Shown in pieces: positions 60,382-64,000 of a stretch of DNA of 64,000 nt. The first letter of the stretch is position 1. Each line of letters starts with the position of its first letter. The DNA lies in assembly GCA_002753665.1 (NCBI GenBank), contig PEAP01000002.1, positions 1-64,000 on the forward strand. Direction: 5' to 3'. This DNA is from Magnetococcales bacterium DC0425bin3 (GTDB lineage Bacteria > Pseudomonadota > Magnetococcia > Magnetococcales > DC0425bin3). Made by a program: the position numbers and the translations under genes. The notes beneath the pieces were generated by a model. It was not told the DNA's origin and searched no databases. It worked only from the letters and a program-made list of their open reading frames with translations.

Positions 60382-61413
60382 ATGAGCGATCACGCCAGCG
60401 GCACTGCGCCGGCCATGAGGCGCTATCTGGGACTGGTCTGCGGCGGGGCGGCGCTGGGTCTGGGACTGGTGCTGGTCTTCAATCTGGCCTATGACCCCCT
60501 GTGGTACTTCCAGGGCAACCGGCTGGGACCGTTCAACTTCGCTTTCAACGAGCGGCTGTCCAAACCCAACCAGTTCCTCAAGATCGCCCCGGACCGCCTT
60601 GACTGCCTCATCCTGGGCAGTTCACGGGCGACCCTGATCCAGACCCGGGATGTTCCGGGGCACCACTGTTTCAACTTTGCCGTCAGTTCCGGCGGGGTGG
60701 AGGAAAGCGTGGCCCTGGCCCGCTATGCCCAGGCCCACGGGGTGCGGGCCAAACGGTTGCTGATCAGCCTGGACGATTTCAATTTCATGGCTCCCGGTCC
60801 CGGCACCATTCCCGACTTCATCCGCCGCCTGGAGCGCCCCCCCTGGTTTCTGTTCCAATATCTGTCCATCGACACCCTGGCGTTTTCCCTCCGGCTCCGG
60901 CGCGGCGACTCGCCCTTGGATCGGGTCTACGACCGGCGGTTCCAGGCAGTCGTGCGGCCGGGACGGCCTCCCTACCGGCCCTGCGCTGACCCGGAAATCC
61001 AGGTGCCTCTCGGGCACCCCCTCACCGCAGAGAAGATCACCCAATTCAGCACGCTGCGGGACCTCTTTCCAGAGGCCGCCCTCCATGCCTACCTGCCCCC
61101 CCAGAGCATTCCTCGGGTGCGGCGGCTGTTGACGGGATACGGGCGGGCAACCTTCCTGACCCTGATGGTCCAGGCCGGCCGGATGTTCGACTCGCTGCAC
61201 GACTTCGCCATCCCCTCGGCGGTCACCGCCGACGCGACTCTCACTTATGACGGCAGCCATTACCTGCCGGAGGTGAACCGGCGCCTGGTCGCGGCCATCC
61301 TGGCGGGCGAGGACGGCTTCGGCCTGCGGGTGGACGGCCTGCCGCTGGAACGCTATCTGGCCGCCTACGACCAGGCCCTGGTCCGCTTCGGCGCCGAGTG
61401 CCAACCGCCATGA
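60382..61413 (+). CDS. SGNH/AlgJ-X-like membrane-anchored acyl-transfer partner
   Basis: 343 residues with one N-terminal membrane helix (YLGLVCGGAALGLGLVLVF). LILGSSRATLIQ is an SGNH block I-like Ser motif and DGSHYLPEVN near the C-terminus could supply the Asp/His pair. Proteins like this sit beside MBOAT genes and take the acyl group to the sugar in the periplasm. The start is 20 bases after the MBOAT stop with AGGAG upstream. Confidence 0.75.
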   Translation: MSDHASGTAPAMRRYLGLVCGGAALGLGLVLVFNLAYDPLWYFQGNRLGPFNFAFNERLSKPNQFLKIAPDRLDCLILGSSRATLIQTRDVPGHHCFNFAVSSGGVEESVALARYAQAHGVRAKRLLISLDDFNFMAPGPGTIPDFIRRLERPPWFLFQYLSIDTLAFSLRLRRGDSPLDRVYDRRFQAVVRPGRPPYRPCADPEIQVPLGHPLTAEKITQFSTLRDLFPEAALHAYLPPQSIPRVRRLLTGYGRATFLTLMVQAGRMFDSLHDFAIPSAVTADATLTYDGSHYLPEVNRRLVAAILAGEDGFGLRVDGLPLERYLAAYDQALVRFGAECQPP

Positions 61414-61419
61414 CCAGTC

Positions 61420-63309
61420 TCAATCCTCCCAAACCACCGCGATGGGCGGGTGATGTTCCCGATAGCCCTCCAGAGGCAGCCGCCACCGCTCCCCGGTGGC
61501 GTCCTGGGGTTGGAAGCCGAACTTCCGGTACAGGTCCTGCACCAGGCCGTTGCGGTCGGTGGGGCGGTAGAGTCCCACCAGGGCGGTCAGGCCCTGCTGT
61601 CGGGCGGCCTGCACCAGGTGATCCAGTACCAGGTGTTCCACCTGCCGCTCGAAGACCCGGCAGCTCATGAGCCAGGTATCGATCAGCCAAGTGTCGTCCT
61701 CCCGGCGGCAGACGACCAGGGCGATGATGCCGTTGTCGCCGAAGCGGTCTTCCAGGCGCACCTGCAGGGTGAAGGTATCCGGCGCCTGCTCCAGGGCGGC
61801 GATTTCCGCCTGGGTGTAGCGCCGGGTGGTGAGGTTGAACTGGTTGGTCTTGTTCACCAGCTGGGTGATGCGGGCGCGGTCCCGCTCCCGGAACGGGGCC
61901 AGCCGGGCGCGCATGGCCAGCGACCGCAGATAGGCGGACAGATCGCCGGTGGTGGCGGCCAGCTCCTGGCGGGCCAGATTGGCACGATACTGGTCGGCCC
62001 GCTGGAAATCCTCGGCGCTGACGTGCACCGCCTCGAAATAGCCCGCCGCCCACAGCACCCGGGGGTAGAGGGCGGGATCGTCCGGCAACTCCGGCACCGC
62101 CACGGTGGGCAAGGCGGTGCGCACTTCATGCCGCTCGACCGGGTTGTCATCCAGCAGCACCAGGGCATCGAGCCCCAGATTGAGCTGTTCGGCAATGCGC
62201 CGGAGGTTGGCGGATTTGGGCTGCCAGTTGGCCACCAGCAGGGCGATGTCCTCCTCCCGGAGGACCATCTCGCCATGCTCCCGGAACGGCCTGCGGGCGG
62301 TGTCCTCGTTGTTCTTGGAGCAGACCGCCAGCACCACACCCCGGCGGCGATAGTCCCGGGCCATGGTCTGCACGGCCACGAAGGCCTCCCCGAGTGGATT
62401 CCCCTGGCCCAGTTGGATCCCCTCCAGGCCGTCGTCGCCGATCACGCCGCCCCACAGGGTGTTATCCAGATCCAGCACCAGGCATTTGCGGCTCTTGCCC
62501 CGCGCCGCTGCCACCAGCCGGGCCACATGATCGGCATAGCAGGGGATCAGCGTCTGGTCGAAGGGCAGTTTGGCCACATGCCACTGCACCGGGTCGTACC
62601 AGCGGCCGGTGCCCACCAGGGCCGCCAGGGCCTCGGCATCCAGCAGCAGGGCGTCATCGGCCCGGGCCCGTTGGGCCAGGTGATCGTTCCAGACCCGCAA
62701 CCGGCCGGCCAGGGCCAGGGGGGTCTGCCGGTCCAGATGGCCGAACAGGCTGTCCGGCGGCAGGGGCACGGTTTGCAGGATGACGGTGTGGATGCCATGG
62801 CCCTTGAGGGTCTGGATCACGGTGTCCAACTGGTCCCGGGCGGTCGCGATGACCCCCTCTCCGCGCGCCTGGGGCTCCGGGGGCGGGAACGGCAGGCTGC
62901 GGTGATCCGGAGTCAGCAGCACCGCGTCGGGCCGGGCCCGGACCACCGGGGAATCGGCGTCCAGGGCATCCTGGACCAGTTGACCGTACCGTCCGGTGAC
63001 CACCTCCAGGTCGATGCCATGGCGCAGGGCGCTGGCGGTCAGGCAGGGCGCCAGCAGATCCAGGGTGCCGGTGCCGAGAATTCCCAGTTTGAAGGGGGTG
63101 GGGGTCAACGGTGCCCGCCGGGTCACCCGGGCCTGTATCAGCAGCCGTCCCAGGCGGTCCGACTGGGCATATCCCAGGCCATGGCTGGCCAGGTGGCGGG
63201 CGGTCGCCGCGAAGTCCGCGCCGGTCAGGCCCGACAATTCCCGGCAGCGGTCACGAAAGTCCTGGGGCGGGGGCAACAGCCAGGGCAGGGTTTCAGGTTG
63301 CCAGGTCAC
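61420..63309 (-). CDS. FkbH-like HAD-IIIC phosphatase/GNAT fusion
   Basis: 629 residues from a GTG with GGAG upstream. The N-terminal part is SGNH-like, then the HAD motif LVLDLDNTLWGGVIGDDG, further HAD parts (VCSKNNEDTA, LLDDNPVERHEV), then a GNAT-like C-terminal region (GDNGIIALVVCR, LVGLYRPTDRNGLVQDLYRKFGF). FkbH proteins load glyceryl or related acyl groups on to carrier proteins. It converges on the MBOAT/SGNH pair and may supply or shape their acyl donor. No acyl-carrier gene is seen here. Confidence 0.85.
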   Translation of the reverse strand: MTWQPETLPWLLPPPQDFRDRCRELSGLTGADFAATARHLASHGLGYAQSDRLGRLLIQARVTRRAPLTPTPFKLGILGTGTLDLLAPCLTASALRHGIDLEVVTGRYGQLVQDALDADSPVVRARPDAVLLTPDHRSLPFPPPEPQARGEGVIATARDQLDTVIQTLKGHGIHTVILQTVPLPPDSLFGHLDRQTPLALAGRLRVWNDHLAQRARADDALLLDAEALAALVGTGRWYDPVQWHVAKLPFDQTLIPCYADHVARLVAAARGKSRKCLVLDLDNTLWGGVIGDDGLEGIQLGQGNPLGEAFVAVQTMARDYRRRGVVLAVCSKNNEDTARRPFREHGEMVLREEDIALLVANWQPKSANLRRIAEQLNLGLDALVLLDDNPVERHEVRTALPTVAVPELPDDPALYPRVLWAAGYFEAVHVSAEDFQRADQYRANLARQELAATTGDLSAYLRSLAMRARLAPFRERDRARITQLVNKTNQFNLTTRRYTQAEIAALEQAPDTFTLQVRLEDRFGDNGIIALVVCRREDDTWLIDTWLMSCRVFERQVEHLVLDHLVQAARQQGLTALVGLYRPTDRNGLVQDLYRKFGFQPQDATGERWRLPLEGYREHHPPIAVVWED

Positions 63310-63337
63310 GGGAGGGGTCTCCTCTGGCGCTTCCGGG

Positions 63338-63400
63338 TTACCGTGAAAGTCGCGGAGCGACTTTCATCGGTGGAGGGTGGAGGGAGGCTTCCCCCATCCA
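63338..63400 (+). repeat. Dispersed hairpin/G-rich repeat, copy 8
   Basis: Full copy from TTACCGTGA to CCCCCATCCA with a perfect stem (GAAAGTCGC, GGA, GCGACTTTC). It lies upstream of the FkbH-like gene and downstream of the last minus-strand gene. Confidence 0.88.
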
Positions 63401-63406
63401 TGAAAG

Positions 63407-64000
63407 TCAAAACAGCTCGATGTTGTCGTCCGCCCCGCTCCGGGCGTCAGGATCCTGCAAGCCGCCCGGGGGGGTCAGCCGCCGCCGCTCACCCCGGCGC
63501 CGGTCCAGCCACGGATTGTGCTGGTAGATGCTCCGCAGACCGATGACCGGCTCGTCGAGGTTCTTGGTCAGGTAGAGGGCCCAAGCCAGCTCCCACAGGC
63601 GCCAGAATTCGGCGATGCACTGTTTCTGATCGGACCGGTTGAGGATGGTGTCGCAATCCGCCCGCAGCCGGCTGACCAGGAATTGGGCCTGATCCTCCGC
63701 ATAGGGAGCGTTGATCGCTTCCTCCAGCACCCGGATGGCGGCCTCCCGCTGGTTGATGGACTCCAGCAGAGCCAGCAGGCCCCGGGCGACCTCGTCCCCG
63801 GCCCCGGAGCCGTTGGTGGTCTGCTTCAGGAACACCAGGGCCTGTCCGACGATGCGGCGGGAATAGTGGAACTGCTTCTCACCCACGTTGCCGGCGGGAT
63901 CGATGAGGGAACGGGCGCCGTCGGCATGGGCCACCATGCAGAGGGCGGCACAGACCGGATCCCCGGGGGGAGCCAGCTTGGCCAGGATCTCCAGGTGGGC
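63407..64000 (-). CDS. Hypothetical protein, 5' end beyond the window
   Basis: At least 197 residues; the frame stays open to the window edge, so the true start is outside. A soluble, mostly helical protein (VARGLLALLESINQREAAIRV, FWRLWELAWALYLTKNLDEP) with a basic stretch RRRGERRRLTPPGG near the end. I do not recognise the family. The internal ATG at 63937 has no ribosome site I can see. Confidence 0.65.
   Translation of the reverse strand, partial: AHLEILAKLAPPGDPVCAALCMVAHADGARSLIDPAGNVGEKQFHYSRRIVGQALVFLKQTTNGSGAGDEVARGLLALLESINQREAAIRVLEEAINAPYAEDQAQFLVSRLRADCDTILNRSDQKQCIAEFWRLWELAWALYLTKNLDEPVIGLRSIYQHNPWLDRRRGERRRLTPPGGLQDPDARSGADDNIELF

Overview
The window is a GC-rich (roughly 60-65 % by eye) chromosomal segment of a Gram-negative bacterium. 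That follows from the outer-membrane two-partner secretion system, two OmpA-type proteins, PqiABC, lipoproteins and many periplasmic multihaem cytochromes. The mix of sigma-54 control, quinone-linked multihaem respiration, hemerythrin and PilZ signalling suits a free-living, redox-versatile proteobacterium. A magnetotactic-coccus-like (Magnetococcia) lineage is my guess from overall flavour only; no magnetosome, rRNA or tRNA gene is present to test it.

Layout. (1) 333-13945: six same-strand genes, consisting of a parvulin PPIase, TpsB transporter, exported TPR-CHAT protease-like protein, 1953-residue TpsA exoprotein, TPR-OmpA protein and a membrane Ser/Thr kinase. They look like one secretion and cell-surface operon. 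(2) 14149-14979: a coiled-coil PD-(D/E)XK nuclease-like protein. (3) 15045-24270: nine tightly packed genes, namely a divergent PurH paralogue, four radical SAM proteins, two small proteins with TIGR04076-like domains, an SDR and a glycosyltransferase-like protein. I do not recognise the pathway, and it is the best candidate here for an undescribed system. (4) 24221-37927: respiratory region with 36 CXXCH haem motifs in five proteins (CbcL-like, HAO-like, heptahaem, Otr-like, NapC-like), two membrane b-type cytochrome modules, a sigma-54 activator, two good -24/-12 promoters and a cluster of possible activator sites. An ABC exporter lies inside it. (5) 38307-47824: mixed housekeeping, with a CheY-like receiver, a zinc ribbon, PqiABC, a lipoprotein, TusA, malonyl-CoA decarboxylase, a CARF-like protein without CRISPR, and a VOC protein. 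(6) 47825-63309: surface polysaccharide and acylation genes (asparagine synthetase, glycosyltransferases, flippase-like protein, deacetylase, MBOAT, SGNH-like protein, FkbH-like protein), interrupted by PilZ, hemerythrin and OmpA genes. A partial gene runs off the right edge.

A short dispersed repeat occurs seven times (six full, one truncated), almost always between genes. It combines a hairpin, whose stem shows paired base changes between copies, with a G-rich run that could form a quadruplex. One copy supplies the last codons of the glycosyltransferase-like gene. There are no CRISPR arrays, transposases, rRNAs or tRNAs that I can see.
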